In this document: positions 39,242-48,401 of the stretch, piece after piece
Position numbering within the stretch: the stretch's first letter is position 1
Layout: every line of letters begins with the position of its first letter
Source of the DNA: Marinobacter changyiensis
Lineage (GTDB): Bacteria > Pseudomonadota > Gammaproteobacteria > Pseudomonadales > Oleiphilaceae
NCBI RefSeq assembly: GCF_009193265.1
Contig: NZ_VZZZ01000005.1
Location: forward strand, 124,001-188,000
DNA: 64,000 nucleotides
Reading direction: 5' to 3'
Made by a program: the position numbers and the translations under genes
Notes under the pieces: generated by a model
What the model was told of the DNA's origin: nothing
The model's database searches: none
The model's input: only the letters and a program-made list of their open reading frames with translations

Positions 39242-40663
39242 CTACCCTGTCTTTCTGAGAAGCCGGCTAGCAACAAAACCCCATAATTCTCTAACTTCCA
39301 CAGAAAAAACAAATAAAGCACTCAATAAAACGGTTCCCCAGAAAGCATGTAGAACCCAACCGGCTCTATCCGCTAACAACGTACTTAAAATTGCTCCAGT
39401 CACAATAAGTATTGTATAGGCATAGAGAAGTTTTCTCGGGAGGGGCTTCCATAAGTAGCAAGAAAATTCAGTTCTGAGTATAAAAAACAATAGAAACGCT
39501 CCGCAGGTGCTTACAGCGGCGCCCGCTGCACCAAACTTAGGAATGAGCAGCCAATTACCTATTAGATTCAGACCAAATGCCAAAACCGCTGCCAACATTG
39601 CAAAGGCGCTGCGTCGCGATATCCCTATTCCGACTACGGTTGTTTCTGAGAGTGTGTATAGCAACGGATAACCCAAACAGGATATGACAATCCACTGAAC
39701 GCTCGCATATTCTCGTGGCAGTATAAGCGTTACAATCCATGAAAGCAGGCCGGTGAGCGCGAACATGATAATCACACAAAACAGCACATAGCGGGTAACG
39801 CGCTGTATATTTTGCAGCCCTTCTCCTTTACTTGCCCACTTGTAAACTATGGGCGCCCATATTGTAGAAAAAACGCTCTGCAAGATAGTTGCTGCCGCAG
39901 CGAAACTGACCGCCACAGAATAAACACCCAATTCTTCGTAGTTTGAGAGTACTCGAAGAAAAACCTTATCTATCGCCGTCAGCCCCCAGAATGCAAGACC
40001 GCCGAGTATTAAGGGCAGACCAAATCTAAGCAGATTCTTAAGTTCGACCAGGTCCAAACTCTCGGCTAGACCTTTAATCCACTCCCTTCGCGTGTTCCAA
40101 ACAAATATCATACATACAAACGTGAGCGCTGCAGTATTTGCAACAACAAGATTGGTCAGACTTTTTTCCGCACCAAAGATGACGTAACTCCCAATGATCA
40201 CCAATAACAGAAGCTTTGGAAGCACCTGGCTCATGGAAAACGCCAGGCCTCGTTCGTTCATTCTTAGAACTAGGGATAAAAAGCGTGAAACGAATGTCGC
40301 TACAAGTGCCAACGCAACCAAAAAACTGAGGTGTAACGCCGAATTCTCGAATAACCACTGCGCAAGTTCGCTGCCCATCGACAAGAGCACAGCGAGAACT
40401 AAAATCAGTAAGATCAAACCCGGCAGCATTACACTTTTTAACAGCGCCGGTTGGTTATCGGTTTCGTGAAATTCCCTTACATAAGCCTGATCTAACCCAA
40501 GGCTAAAAAGTAAGGTGCTGAAGCTCAGTGTTACCTGGAACATCGCCAAACGGCCTACATCCTCTTGGGAAAAAAACCAGGTGATGATAGGTAGTGATAC
40601 CAGGCCCAGCAATGCGCCACCTAGTGGACCTATTGCGAAATAAGCTATTTGTTTTGGGGTCAC
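39242..40663 (-). CDS. wzx: Polysaccharide flippase Wzx
   Basis: A 473-residue MOP-superfamily exporter with about 12-14 membrane helices, predicted to flip the undecaprenyl-PP-linked repeat unit to the periplasm. Typical N terminus: QIAYFAIGPLGGALLGLVSLPIITWFF; later LRFGLPLILGGLAFWGL and WLLIPKFGAAGAAVSTC are standard for Wzx/RfbX. The start is GTG at 40663, overlapping the wecE stop by four bases (GTGA). Works with Wzy and Wzz encoded in the same operon. Confidence 0.9.
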   Translation of the reverse strand: MTPKQIAYFAIGPLGGALLGLVSLPIITWFFSQEDVGRLAMFQVTLSFSTLLFSLGLDQAYVREFHETDNQPALLKSVMLPGLILLILVLAVLLSMGSELAQWLFENSALHLSFLVALALVATFVSRFLSLVLRMNERGLAFSMSQVLPKLLLLVIIGSYVIFGAEKSLTNLVVANTAALTFVCMIFVWNTRREWIKGLAESLDLVELKNLLRFGLPLILGGLAFWGLTAIDKVFLRVLSNYEELGVYSVAVSFAAAATILQSVFSTIWAPIVYKWASKGEGLQNIQRVTRYVLFCVIIMFALTGLLSWIVTLILPREYASVQWIVISCLGYPLLYTLSETTVVGIGISRRSAFAMLAAVLAFGLNLIGNWLLIPKFGAAGAAVSTCGAFLLFFILRTEFSCYLWKPLPRKLLYAYTILIVTGAILSTLLADRAGWVLHAFWGTVLLSALFVFSVEVRELWGFVASRLLRKTG

Positions 40664-41790
40664 ATGTAGAACTCGTTCACCGCCCTAACCACTTCATCTT
40701 GCGCTTCGGGAGTGAGCCCGTACCAAATTGGCAATCGCACGAGTCTTTCACTTTCCAATGTAGTGTACCGATCTTCGCCGTGGAACAAGCCGAAACGTTG
40801 GCCAGCCTTGGCGGTGTGTAGCGGCACGTAGTGAAACGCAGCAGATATTTGTTTTTCTTTGAGGTAATCTATTAATGCACTACGCTCTTCCAATCCTGAT
40901 GTTTTGATATAGAACATATGGGCATTATGAGTGCAGCCTTCAGGAATAAATGGTAGTTTAATCCGCCCCGTATCGGCTAATGGCTGCAGACGGTGCAAAT
41001 AGAAGTCCCAACTTGCTATCCGAGCGTTGTTGATGGCATTAACGTGCTCCAGTTGGCCCCATAAATACGCTGTTTGCATCTCGCTTGCGAGGTAACTGCT
41101 TCCAACCTCTATCCACTGGTACTTGTCTACCATTCCATGGAAGAACTGGCTCCGATTGGTTCCTTTCTCTCGGATTACCTCTGCCCGCTCAGAAAATCGC
41201 TCATCATTGATAATCAGCAGGCCCCCTTCTCCGCCGCTGGTATAGTTCTTGGTTTCATGAAAGCTGAAGGCCCCGAGGTGCCCTATCGTGCCCAGGTGCC
41301 GGCCCTCATAACTGCTCATCATGCCTTGGGCCGCATCTTCAATGACATACAGGTCGTGACGTTCGGCAACCGCCATAATCTTATCCATCTGACAACCCAC
41401 CCCCGCGTAATGGACAGGAACGATGGCCCGGGTTTTGGGGGTAATTGCGGCTTCAATCAAGTTTTCATCAATATTCATTGTATCCGGGCGGATATCCACG
41501 AATATAATTTTTGCGCCACGCAAGACAAAAGCATTCGCTGTGCTGACGAAAGTGTAGCTTGGCATGATCACTTCGTCGCCGGGCTGAATGTCTATTAATA
41601 ACGCAGCCAATTCCAGCGCAGCTGTGCATGAAGGCGTGATCAGTGTTTTATAGGCGGGTAAATTTTCTTGAAACCAGGCTTGGCATTTTTTGCTGAAGGG
41701 TCCATCACCGGAGAGTTTCTGGCTTACCAGCGCCTCTTTAAGGTATTTGTCTTCCGCTCCGGTGTATGCTGGAACGTTAAATGAAATCAT
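40660..41790 (-). CDS. wecE: dTDP-4-amino-4,6-dideoxygalactose transaminase
   Basis: WecE/RffA aminates dTDP-4-keto-6-deoxyglucose (RmlB product) to dTDP-Fuc4N using glutamate and PLP. The 376-residue protein has the family start MISFNVPAYTGAEDKYLKEAL, LITPSCTAALELAALL, EVIMPSYTFVSTANAFVLRGA, VIEDAAQGMMSSYEG and the PLP Lys in AFSFHETKNYTSGGEGG. Overlaps the acetyltransferase upstream by four bases. With RmlA, RmlB, the acetyltransferase and WecF in the same operon the substrate assignment is well supported. Confidence 0.93.
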   Translation of the reverse strand: MISFNVPAYTGAEDKYLKEALVSQKLSGDGPFSKKCQAWFQENLPAYKTLITPSCTAALELAALLIDIQPGDEVIMPSYTFVSTANAFVLRGAKIIFVDIRPDTMNIDENLIEAAITPKTRAIVPVHYAGVGCQMDKIMAVAERHDLYVIEDAAQGMMSSYEGRHLGTIGHLGAFSFHETKNYTSGGEGGLLIINDERFSERAEVIREKGTNRSQFFHGMVDKYQWIEVGSSYLASEMQTAYLWGQLEHVNAINNARIASWDFYLHRLQPLADTGRIKLPFIPEGCTHNAHMFYIKTSGLEERSALIDYLKEKQISAAFHYVPLHTAKAGQRFGLFHGEDRYTTLESERLVRLPIWYGLTPEAQDEVVRAVNEFYM

Positions 41791-42350
41791 GCTTGATTCT
41801 CGTTGAGAAATTGCCTTTCCAGTTCGAGCAGATTTTTACTGCGATCTTTGATACGACGAGCTGGATTGCCAGCGTATATCCCCCAAGGTTTCGTGCTTTT
41901 GTTCACCAAGGTCATCGCACCAATCGAACACCCCTCTTCAAGAGTTACACCGGGAAATATTACCGATCCGGCCCCGACAATAACTTGCCTCTTGAGCAGA
42001 ACAGCAGATAAATACTCATTTTTATATGTTTTTGGCACCAACGAATTAACCATCGTGCTACCACTATAATCGTCAGATTGAGCAAACACCTTCACTCCGT
42101 AAGCCAAGGTGCAGAAATCTGACAGGGTAATACCTGGTTTGCCACCGGCCACCAGGCACATCGGAGTAATATGGCAATACTTCCCTATTGAAACTTGACC
42201 AGAAACGACGCAAAAGTCATCAATTCTCGAATGATCCCCTATGGCGATCGTCTCAGGATTATAAATTTTCGCGCAGTCGCTGATTTTTACATTTTTTCCT
42301 AGGGCCTTAAAACCCATTGCTTCAAGAGCTTTGCTTGAAAGATAGGCCAT
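41787..42350 (-). CDS. Hexapeptide-repeat acyltransferase, likely dTDP-Fuc4N N-acetyltransferase
   Basis: A 187-residue left-handed beta-helix acetyltransferase (MAYLSSKALEAMGFKALGKN, IYNPETIAIGDHSRIDDFC, VIFPGVTLEEGCSIGAMTLV, and the end IYAGNPARRIKDR). The fold is like VioB/FdtC and not the GNAT fold of enterobacterial WecD. Between wecE and wecF it most likely N-acetylates dTDP-Fuc4N, replacing WecD. The start at 42350 lies 29 bases inside the 3' end of wecF; an ATG at 42314 would avoid overlap but removes the conserved AYLSSKALE start. O-acetylation of a sugar is an alternative. Confidence 0.8.
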   Translation of the reverse strand: MAYLSSKALEAMGFKALGKNVKISDCAKIYNPETIAIGDHSRIDDFCVVSGQVSIGKYCHITPMCLVAGGKPGITLSDFCTLAYGVKVFAQSDDYSGSTMVNSLVPKTYKNEYLSAVLLKRQVIVGAGSVIFPGVTLEEGCSIGAMTLVNKSTKPWGIYAGNPARRIKDRSKNLLELERQFLNENQA

Positions 42351-43404
42351 CTGATTCCTCAAAGATTTCTGAAAGTTGGCGCTTTAACGTTTCCCTTGAA
42401 AAATAGGACTGAACAATCCTTGAATTGTTAGCCGCTGAGTCGCTTTCTAGCAGTTGCAATGAAAACCTTGAAACATCTTTCAACTCAATTCCTAGGCCAC
42501 GCAAGAATGTCCATGAACTAATATTACTGCGCATGAATACGGTTTTTCCCATTCCAAGCAGTGTAATTATGTTCCCCATTGCCTGTTGCCGCTCGTGGTT
42601 GAAGATCGCCAAACTCAGGCTGCTCAAAAACCTTAGATACTGATCAAACGACATAAAACGGGTCAAAGGAACAAATTTATTCCCGAACCACTCGTCACCT
42701 TGAGCCATAAGCTGAGCAGCGTATTTTTGATCACCATAAGACAAAGGAGCAAAAATTTTGATGTTTTCATTTTTATAAGGACGTAACTTTTCCAACACAT
42801 TAATATGGTTATTGCTGGGATCGGCAGAGTTACCAACCAATATGTTCAATCCATCGGGTTTTCTACTTGATTCCTCCGAAGCTTGTACCAGTGAGGGGTC
42901 AAATATGTTACTTAAATACATCAAACATTCATGAAACTCGCCTTCAGCGCCATACCACTTTCGGGCTAAATCCAAATCACCTTTAATATATGTAACTAGG
43001 TTACCGATTCTACGAATCACAAATTTCCTGAGGCCCTCGTTAATGTTTTCACGAAGGCCAGACTTCTTTTTCTGATACCGATGCAGGTCGCCTCCCCATA
43101 TCACCCAATAACACTTGGGAAGCAACCAAGGGCAAAATGAAAGAATATTAATGATCCACGTATTGAAGAGCCCGTGAAGCACTATTTTCTTGGCTGTATG
43201 CAGCTTTATCAATAGAAGCGCATATGCAATTAGTTTTCCTAGAATCGTATTTTTTGCAACGTATACATTTGAATAGCCGCTATCAGAAAATTCACGCTTC
43301 GAATCTAACAACCAAAATTGATGATTTTCTTGATTGAACTCTTCATTAACAAACTGAACAAATGAGGGTATAAATTTGTCAACGGTTGAGACGTGTAGGA
43401 TCAT
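42322..43404 (-). CDS. wecF: Fuc4NAc transferase, WecF/RffT family
   Basis: A 360-residue member of the WecF (glycosyltransferase 56) family that transfers Fuc4NAc from dTDP-Fuc4NAc. Matches to E. coli WecF recalled by eye: FHGLFN-like HGLFNTWIINILSF, the WVIWGGDLHRY motif, ILVGNSADPSNNHINVLEKL and the FDQYLRFLSSLSLAIFNHERQQAMGNI block. In enterics WecF acts on common antigen; here the gene sits in an O-antigen-type operon with wzx/wzy, so the acceptor is probably different. AT-rich relative to core genes. Confidence 0.88.
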   Translation of the reverse strand: MILHVSTVDKFIPSFVQFVNEEFNQENHQFWLLDSKREFSDSGYSNVYVAKNTILGKLIAYALLLIKLHTAKKIVLHGLFNTWIINILSFCPWLLPKCYWVIWGGDLHRYQKKKSGLRENINEGLRKFVIRRIGNLVTYIKGDLDLARKWYGAEGEFHECLMYLSNIFDPSLVQASEESSRKPDGLNILVGNSADPSNNHINVLEKLRPYKNENIKIFAPLSYGDQKYAAQLMAQGDEWFGNKFVPLTRFMSFDQYLRFLSSLSLAIFNHERQQAMGNIITLLGMGKTVFMRSNISSWTFLRGLGIELKDVSRFSLQLLESDSAANNSRIVQSYFSRETLKRQLSEIFEESDGLSFKQSS

Positions 43405-43414
43405 ATTGGTTCTT

Positions 43415-44287
43415 TTATATTTTTTCCGAAATCAGAGAGGTAAGATACTCACCATACCGATTCTTACTAAGCTCACTAGCCTGCAATTTCATCTGATCTA
43501 CAGTCAACCATCCTTGGTTAAATGCAATTTCTTCCAGACAAGCGATTTTATAGCCTTGGCGCTTTTCGATTGTTTCCACAAATTGAGCGGCTTCCAGCAA
43601 GCTTTCATGGGTACCGGTGTCCAACCAGGCGAAGCCCCTGCCGAGTAACTCTACTCTCAAATTGCCCTGCTCCAGGTAGGCGCGGTTTACATCGGTTATT
43701 TCTAGTTCACTCCGTTTGCTAGGTTTTACCTGCTTGGCGATCTCAATTACTTTGTTGTCGTAAAAGTACAAGCCCGTTACGGCAAAATGAGATTTGGGTT
43801 TGGCCGGCTTTTCCTCTAGGGAGATGGCCCGATGATTTTCGTCAAACTCTACTACGCCGAATCGCTCGGGATCTTTCACCTGATATCCAAACACCGTAGC
43901 GCCCTCTAATTGGCTAGCAGCCTGTTTCAGCTTAGGAGTGAAACCATGGCCGTAGAAGATGTTGTCGCCCAACACCAAGCATACGCTGTCGTTACCTATG
44001 AACTCTTCACCGATGATAAAGGCTTGTGCCAGACCATCCGGCGTGGGTTGTATGGCGTAGCTGAGATTAATGCCAAACTGTTTCCCGTTGCCCAAAGCCC
44101 TCTTGAAGTTGGCTTGATCTTCCGGGGTGGTAACAATGAGAATATCCTGTATGCCCGCCAGCATGAGGACAGAGAGCGGGTAATAGATCATAGGTTTATC
44201 GTATACCGGCAACAACTGCTTTGAGGTGCCTAGAGTGATGGGGTATAGGCGTGTGCCGGAGCCGCCAGCCAGGACGATGCCTTTCAT
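43415..44287 (-). CDS. rmlA: Glucose-1-phosphate thymidylyltransferase
   Basis: RmlA makes dTDP-glucose from dTTP and Glc-1-P. The 290-residue form starts at the ATG at 44287 ([18 protein letters not shown]), overlapping the rmlB TGA by four bases. The longer open frame reaches into rmlB and is not used. Motifs: [60 protein letters not shown] and [14 protein letters not shown]. Together with rmlB it supplies dTDP-4-keto-6-deoxyglucose to WecE; rmlC and rmlD are absent, so rhamnose is not the product here. Confidence 0.97.
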   Translation of the reverse strand: MKGIVLAGGSGTRLYPITLGTSKQLLPVYDKPMIYYPLSVLMLAGIQDILIVTTPEDQANFKRALGNGKQFGINLSYAIQPTPDGLAQAFIIGEEFIGNDSVCLVLGDNIFYGHGFTPKLKQAASQLEGATVFGYQVKDPERFGVVEFDENHRAISLEEKPAKPKSHFAVTGLYFYDNKVIEIAKQVKPSKRSELEITDVNRAYLEQGNLRVELLGRGFAWLDTGTHESLLEAAQFVETIEKRQGYKIACLEEIAFNQGWLTVDQMKLQASELSKNRYGEYLTSLISEKI

Positions 44288-45384
44288 GAATTTACTCCCA
44301 AACGTTCCCTCTGATAACTGCCGTCCTGCACTCTTTTGCACCAAACCAGGTTATTCAAGTACCAGAGAACTGTTTTTCGGATACCGGTTTCGAAGGTTTC
44401 TTCGGGGAACCAGCCGAGCTCCGTCTGGATTTTGGTGGCGTCTATGGCGTAGCGCATGTCGTGGCCTGGGCGGTCTTTGACGAATGTGATCAGATCCTGG
44501 TAGTGGTTTTTCACGACTGAAGTCGCTCCTACGGTTTGACTCAGCTCTGCGACTTCTAATGGGGGTGCTAGTTCCTGGAGAATGTTGCAGATGGTGCGGA
44601 CTACCTCGATGTTCTGTTTTTCGTTGTGGCCGCCGATGTTGTAGGTTTCGCCCACCTTGCCTTCTGTGACGACTTTATAGAGTGCTCTGGCGTGGTCTTC
44701 AACGTAAAGCCAGTCCCGAACCTGGTCGCCTTTACCGTAAACGGGTAACGGCTTGCCTTCCAGTGCGTTCAGGATGACCAACGGTACGAGTTTTTCCGGG
44801 AAATGGTACGGGCCGTAGTTATTGGAGCAGTTCGTGATTAACGTTGGTAAGCCGTAGGTTCTGAGCCACGCCCGCACCAGGTGGTCTGAACTGGCTTTGC
44901 TTGCCGAGTAGGGTGAGCTTGGAGCGTAGGGAGTTTGCTCTGTAAAAAGCTCTTCTGGGCGCTCCAGATCACCATAAACTTCATCGGTACTGATGTGGTG
45001 GAAGCGAAAGCCATGTTTCTTATCCACACCTAGCGTGTTCCAGTAATGACGGGCTGCTTCAAGCAAGGTGTAGGTTCCAACTATGTTGGTTTCTATGAAC
45101 GCTGCCGGACCGTCTATTGATCGGTCTACATGGCTTTCTGCAGCCAAGTGCATTACCACGTCCGGTTGATGTTCGATAAATACACGGTCAAGCTCGGGGC
45201 GGTCGCAGACATCCACTTGCTCAAAGGTATAACGGGGAGAGCTACTGACATCGGCCAGACTCTCCAGGTTTCCCGCGTAAGTGAGCTTGTCTACGTTAAC
45301 AACTCCATCATCCGTGTTCGCGATAATGTGGCGGATTACAGCAGAACCTATGAACCCTGCCCCACCTGTTATTAATAGCTTCAT
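44284..45384 (-). CDS. rmlB: dTDP-glucose 4,6-dehydratase with REP-encoded insert
   Basis: RmlB converts dTDP-glucose to dTDP-4-keto-6-deoxyglucose. The 366-residue protein has [44 protein letters not shown] and catalytic [16 protein letters not shown] segment of about 20 extra residues with VGATSVVK lies between NILQELAPP and [15 protein letters not shown] (about 260-295), where family members normally have a short loop; it is encoded by a REP palindrome. The catalytic core is untouched, so the enzyme is probably active. The ATG at 45384 is chosen over a TTG just upstream. It follows wzz by 34 bases. Confidence 0.95.
   Translation of the reverse strand: MKLLITGGAGFIGSAVIRHIIANTDDGVVNVDKLTYAGNLESLADVSSSPRYTFEQVDVCDRPELDRVFIEHQPDVVMHLAAESHVDRSIDGPAAFIETNIVGTYTLLEAARHYWNTLGVDKKHGFRFHHISTDEVYGDLERPEELFTEQTPYAPSSPYSASKASSDHLVRAWLRTYGLPTLITNCSNNYGPYHFPEKLVPLVILNALEGKPLPVYGKGDQVRDWLYVEDHARALYKVVTEGKVGETYNIGGHNEKQNIEVVRTICNILQELAPPLEVAELSQTVGATSVVKNHYQDLITFVKDRPGHDMRYAIDATKIQTELGWFPEETFETGIRKTVLWYLNNLVWCKRVQDGSYQRERLGVNS
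44510..44533 (-). repeat. REP unit inside rmlB
   Basis: TTCACGACTGAAGTCGCTCC on the plus strand differs at one base from the intergenic REP consensus. In the rmlB frame it reads V-G-A-T-S-V-V-K, the same reading frame used by the REP inside the beta-CASP gene at 28651. Confidence 0.9.
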
Positions 45385-45418
45385 CAAAACGCTCGCCTGT
45401 TCAATTGCGAATTCAGGA

Positions 45419-46183
45419 TCACTCTGCCGTTTCTTCCGTCAGCTCAGATCTCACCAACGCTGTGAATTGCGTGAAAAAGACCATGAACACTCCAAACATT
45501 CCACCCAGCACTGCAGCAAGAACAACAATCAGCGCACGGGCAGGACCGGTTTTGTCCGCACTTTGACGGCTCACCACCAATACCTCGGGATCTTTTAGCG
45601 ACTCAAGGTCACTCTCCAGATCTGCTTTACGCTCGTATGCCTCCGCTATTGCCGCTCCCGTATCTTGACCACCCTGAAGAGTTTCAATTGTCCGTTCAGT
45701 GGATTCAATGCGGTTTTGCAGGCTTTTTCTCTCCCGTTCCATCAGCGCTGTTTGGCTCTCCTGAATCTTGGCGATTAGATTCTGATGAACGGTCTCAGCA
45801 ATCTCTTTGTTCTTTTTCGAAGTTTCAGAAACAAAACGTATTAATCCGGTGTTATCGGGATTCGAAAACGATACGCTCAAGGGTAACTTCCTGTCGTTTT
45901 CGGCGCGAAATAAGGTTTCCTGTTCCAGAAGCCAGCGGTTTTCCAATGTGGCGATAGTTTTGGCAGGCTCCTCAATGGATTTCCCGGAGTTTTTCTCCGC
46001 CACCTGAACCAGACTGGTGTACTGGTATGTCTCTGTGGCTAGCAGTGCGTATGCCAGCCCACCTAATGTAATAACCAAAAACACCATATAAAAAATCCGG
46101 CGTCGTCTTATAAAAGTTGCAGCCAGATCAACCAAACTGATTTCACCGTCGTATTGCGGTCGCTGCCCAGGAGTGCTATTCAT
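45419..46183 (-). CDS. wzz: Polysaccharide chain-length regulator Wzz
   Basis: A 254-residue Wzz/PCP1 protein that sets O-antigen chain length by acting with Wzy. An N-terminal membrane helix (about 28-48, [20 protein letters not shown]) follows the [15 protein letters not shown] start. A periplasmic coiled-coil domain (about 50-215) comes next, and a C-terminal helix (about 222-244, [21 protein letters not shown]) ends in the cytoplasm. The Pro-rich motif before the second helix is reduced to [10 protein letters not shown]. It is the first gene after the ops element, so likely the first of the RfaH-controlled operon. At 254 residues it is shorter than the usual 320-370. Confidence 0.88.
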   Translation of the reverse strand: MNSTPGQRPQYDGEISLVDLAATFIRRRRIFYMVFLVITLGGLAYALLATETYQYTSLVQVAEKNSGKSIEEPAKTIATLENRWLLEQETLFRAENDRKLPLSVSFSNPDNTGLIRFVSETSKKNKEIAETVHQNLIAKIQESQTALMERERKSLQNRIESTERTIETLQGGQDTGAAIAEAYERKADLESDLESLKDPEVLVVSRQSADKTGPARALIVVLAAVLGGMFGVFMVFFTQFTALVRSELTEETAE

Positions 46184-46562
46184 TTAAAAGTCCGTACTTG
46201 GTCATTTTGTTTGTTCGGGCACGCTACCGCCCTACCGGCCATGTTTGGAGGATCAGGCATCGGCGGCCAGCGAAAGGTATTCAGCCCGATATGCTAGGTT
46301 TCGAAAATATTGCGCGAAGTCTACTGGAACCGCGAGTTTTTTTCAGTTACTACTTGTTAGGGTCATAGAATCATTCTGTTGCCAGACGGGCGTGAAAACC
46401 ACTGAAACGGCGTTCGCGAACGGGTTCCGCCTGACCTTGCGTAAATTTACTTTATCGGATTTGGCAAACAAGGGAGGAAGGGCCTGGCCTATGAAAGCCA
46501 GTCACCCCCATAGCGGCAAGAACTACCTGTGAGGAAACGCAGGAAAACAAACAACAAGGCAA
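46184..46562 (-). promoter_or_regulatory. Leader/promoter region of the wzz-led operon
   Basis: A 379-base gap between wecA and wzz. It contains the ops element close to wzz (annotated separately). I find no confident sigma-70 promoter by eye; TTGTTT ... TAAATT near 46440-46470 on the minus strand is the best weak candidate. No coding frame in the gap looks real. The layout (long untranslated leader with ops near its end) is that of JUMPstart regions. Confidence 0.5.
46220..46231 (-). promoter_or_regulatory. ops element (RfaH recruitment, JUMPstart core)
   Basis: On the minus strand GGCGGTAGCGTG, identical to the core ops sequence of enteric JUMPstart leaders, lies 37 bases upstream of the wzz ATG in the untranslated leader. 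In E. coli, RNA polymerase pauses there and recruits RfaH, which prevents premature termination in long polysaccharide operons. RfaH itself is not in the window. Confidence 0.85.
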
Positions 46563-47624
46563 TTACGTAACAGCTTTTCTCTTCCGGAACAAAACCAACA
46601 ACCGCCAGGCATGGCTCAACACCCAGTCATACGCGGCAAACGCCACCACAAAAAGCGTCAACATCAGCCATTCCGGAACCTGGAAATACTCCCCCACCAG
46701 CCCAGTGCCGGCAAATATCAGCGAAACCAGGGTGATCACCACCAATGCCTGACGGTCGGTAAACCCGGCCCGCTGGAAGATATGGTGCAAGTGTTCCCTG
46801 TCAGGTTTCATCACCGACTGCCCCTTGCGGGCACGGCGCATCATAATAGCCACCATGTCCATCAGCGGGATGGCGATGATCCACAGGGTCGTCACGGGCC
46901 GCAGTGCCTGGGTTTCGGGCTGGGTACCTTTCACCAGCAACCAAACGATGGAAAACCCGATGAACATGGAGCCTGCGTCCCCCATGAAAATCCGCTTTCT
47001 GAAAGGTGGAATGCGAAGATTTGCCGCCATATAGGGCAACAGAGCAATAGCAATCGAAAACGCCAGCGCCAGCGCCAACTGGTTTCCGGGAGCCAACAGG
47101 AAAAGAAGTGATAACGATAAAAGCGTCACCAGACTCATACTGCCTGCCAGGCCATCAATACCGTCAACCATGTTGAACGCATTGGTCGCGCCAATGACAG
47201 CAGCAATGGTGACCAACGGTCCCAACCAGCCCAGCTCGATCACGCCCATTCCCAGAAGATTGCCCAAGTCTACAAGGGACACACCAGAGCCATAAGTTAA
47301 CAGCGCTCCCAGAGCCACCTGTGACCACAAGCGAAACCGGGCGGACACATGTAGCGCGTCATCCACAGCGCCCAACACCACCAGTAACAGAGACGCGAGC
47401 AAATAGATCCCATAGCCTCCGGTCAACGGCATGGAAATCATCCAGGCCGCAAACAACCCGATAAACACACTCAAGCCCCCGATCAGCGGCACGGCGCCAA
47501 TGTGCACCTTTCGGTGGTCAGGCAAATCCAACAGACGTATCCGCGCAGCCACGGGCTTTAACGCCATCAGGGAAAAATATGCAATAAGACCAGCGAAAAG
47601 GGCCAGAAAGCCTGCAGATTCCAT
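46563..47624 (-). CDS. wecA: Undecaprenyl-phosphate GlcNAc-1-phosphate transferase, WecA/WbpL type
   Basis: A polytopic (about 11 helices, 353 residues) initiating transferase that loads a HexNAc-1-phosphate on undecaprenyl phosphate. Seen: LLDLPDHRKVHIGAVPLIGGLSVF, the catalytic Asp cluster DDALH, NAFNMVDGIDGLAGS, FMGDAGSMFIGF and KPDREHLHHIFQRAGF. These are the polyprenyl-P GlcNAc transferase motifs, not MraY. The locus therefore has two initiating enzymes, this one and the PglC-like protein. It lies upstream of the ops element and so may have a separate promoter in 47625-47766, which I could not pin down. Confidence 0.9.
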   Translation of the reverse strand: MESAGFLALFAGLIAYFSLMALKPVAARIRLLDLPDHRKVHIGAVPLIGGLSVFIGLFAAWMISMPLTGGYGIYLLASLLLVVLGAVDDALHVSARFRLWSQVALGALLTYGSGVSLVDLGNLLGMGVIELGWLGPLVTIAAVIGATNAFNMVDGIDGLAGSMSLVTLLSLSLLFLLAPGNQLALALAFSIAIALLPYMAANLRIPPFRKRIFMGDAGSMFIGFSIVWLLVKGTQPETQALRPVTTLWIIAIPLMDMVAIMMRRARKGQSVMKPDREHLHHIFQRAGFTDRQALVVITLVSLIFAGTGLVGEYFQVPEWLMLTLFVVAFAAYDWVLSHAWRLLVLFRKRKAVT

Positions 47625-47766
47625 GTGTTCCCCTTAATGCTGAGTAGAAAGGCATAAAAACGAGAGGGGATATTAACTTACGGATAAACTAGAAGAATAC
47701 TAGCAAATACATCTTTTAACATTTTATGACACTTGTTGGCATTAAGGTGGCTCAGATGTGGATTTG

Positions 47767-47943
47767 TCAGATTAGATAGAGGGCAAACATCATAAGTGCC
47801 CACCAGTCCTCAACTCTGACAATGTCCTCTTCACCAAGATACGACCCGGACTGGACGTCAATCAGCTCCAGATTAATCACCACGGGATTTTCCAGCGCAT
47901 GGACCTGACCTATCGGGATGTACGTCGATTGATCTTTCGGCAA
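47767..47943 (-). pseudogene. manC C-terminal remnant
   Basis: The minus-strand frame reads LPKDQSTYIPIGQVHALENP then LELIDVQSGSYLGEEDIVRVED, which matches the last 45 residues of ManC (in this window DQSTYIPLGVTHRLANP, SYLGEDDIVRFQD). The rest of the gene is missing: upstream of 47943 the sequence is unrelated. The frame runs on past VED into an unrelated tail. A decayed or truncated second manC copy. The adjoining 47944-48152 holds no gene I can identify. Confidence 0.8.
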
Positions 47944-48152
47944 CCAGATAGCCTTCCTCGGCGCCTGCGTTTGATTCTGCTCTTCTGGATGGCGAGAGCT
48001 GCGTACGGGCGCTCGTGGAATACGTGGCAAACCGCACTACGAACCGGCAAATTTCCAGGATCCCTACGCACCGATGAGGAGGTGCGCGCAGCTTTCGAGC
48101 TCTAAAATCTGTCAACGACTACCCCCGACCCCGCCTCCCTCGAACATTAATT

Positions 48153-48401
48153 TCACGGCAGATTCGGGTCAAAGATGCGTATTTGGCCTGACTTTGTAGC
48201 CACTAGCATTCGGCTGTCCGGGAGTTCGGTCAGATAAACAGGCTGGTTCAGGCCGGGAACCACGGTTTCCAACTGAAAGTTTGGCGGCAAAGCCTGGGCA
48301 TGAGCAGAAAAGAAAACGGCGCCTACCACTAAAAAAGATAAAAGCAGGCTGAGAACGCCATTCGCTGAGATCCGAACTGCACGAGAATAAATGCGCTGCA
48401 T
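48153..48401 (-). pseudogene. Truncated glucose/sorbosone dehydrogenase (N-terminal fragment)
   Basis: An 82-codon frame with a signal peptide (about 1-36, ending AHAQA) and the start of a PQQ-dependent sugar dehydrogenase beta-propeller: LPPNFQLETVVPGLNQPVYL then LPDSRMLVATKSGQIRIF. Family members have more than 350 residues; here a TGA follows after the first propeller strand and nothing related continues downstream. Best seen as the 5' remnant of a deleted gene; a secreted short peptide is unlikely. Confidence 0.7.

Noticed and set aside
47899..48105. A 68-codon plus-strand frame ending TDEEVRAAFEL
   Set aside because: It overlaps the manC remnant antisense in part and I could not match it to any family. 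A transposase remnant crossed my mind in another frame (ALLDGESCVRALVEYV) but the similarity is too weak to claim.
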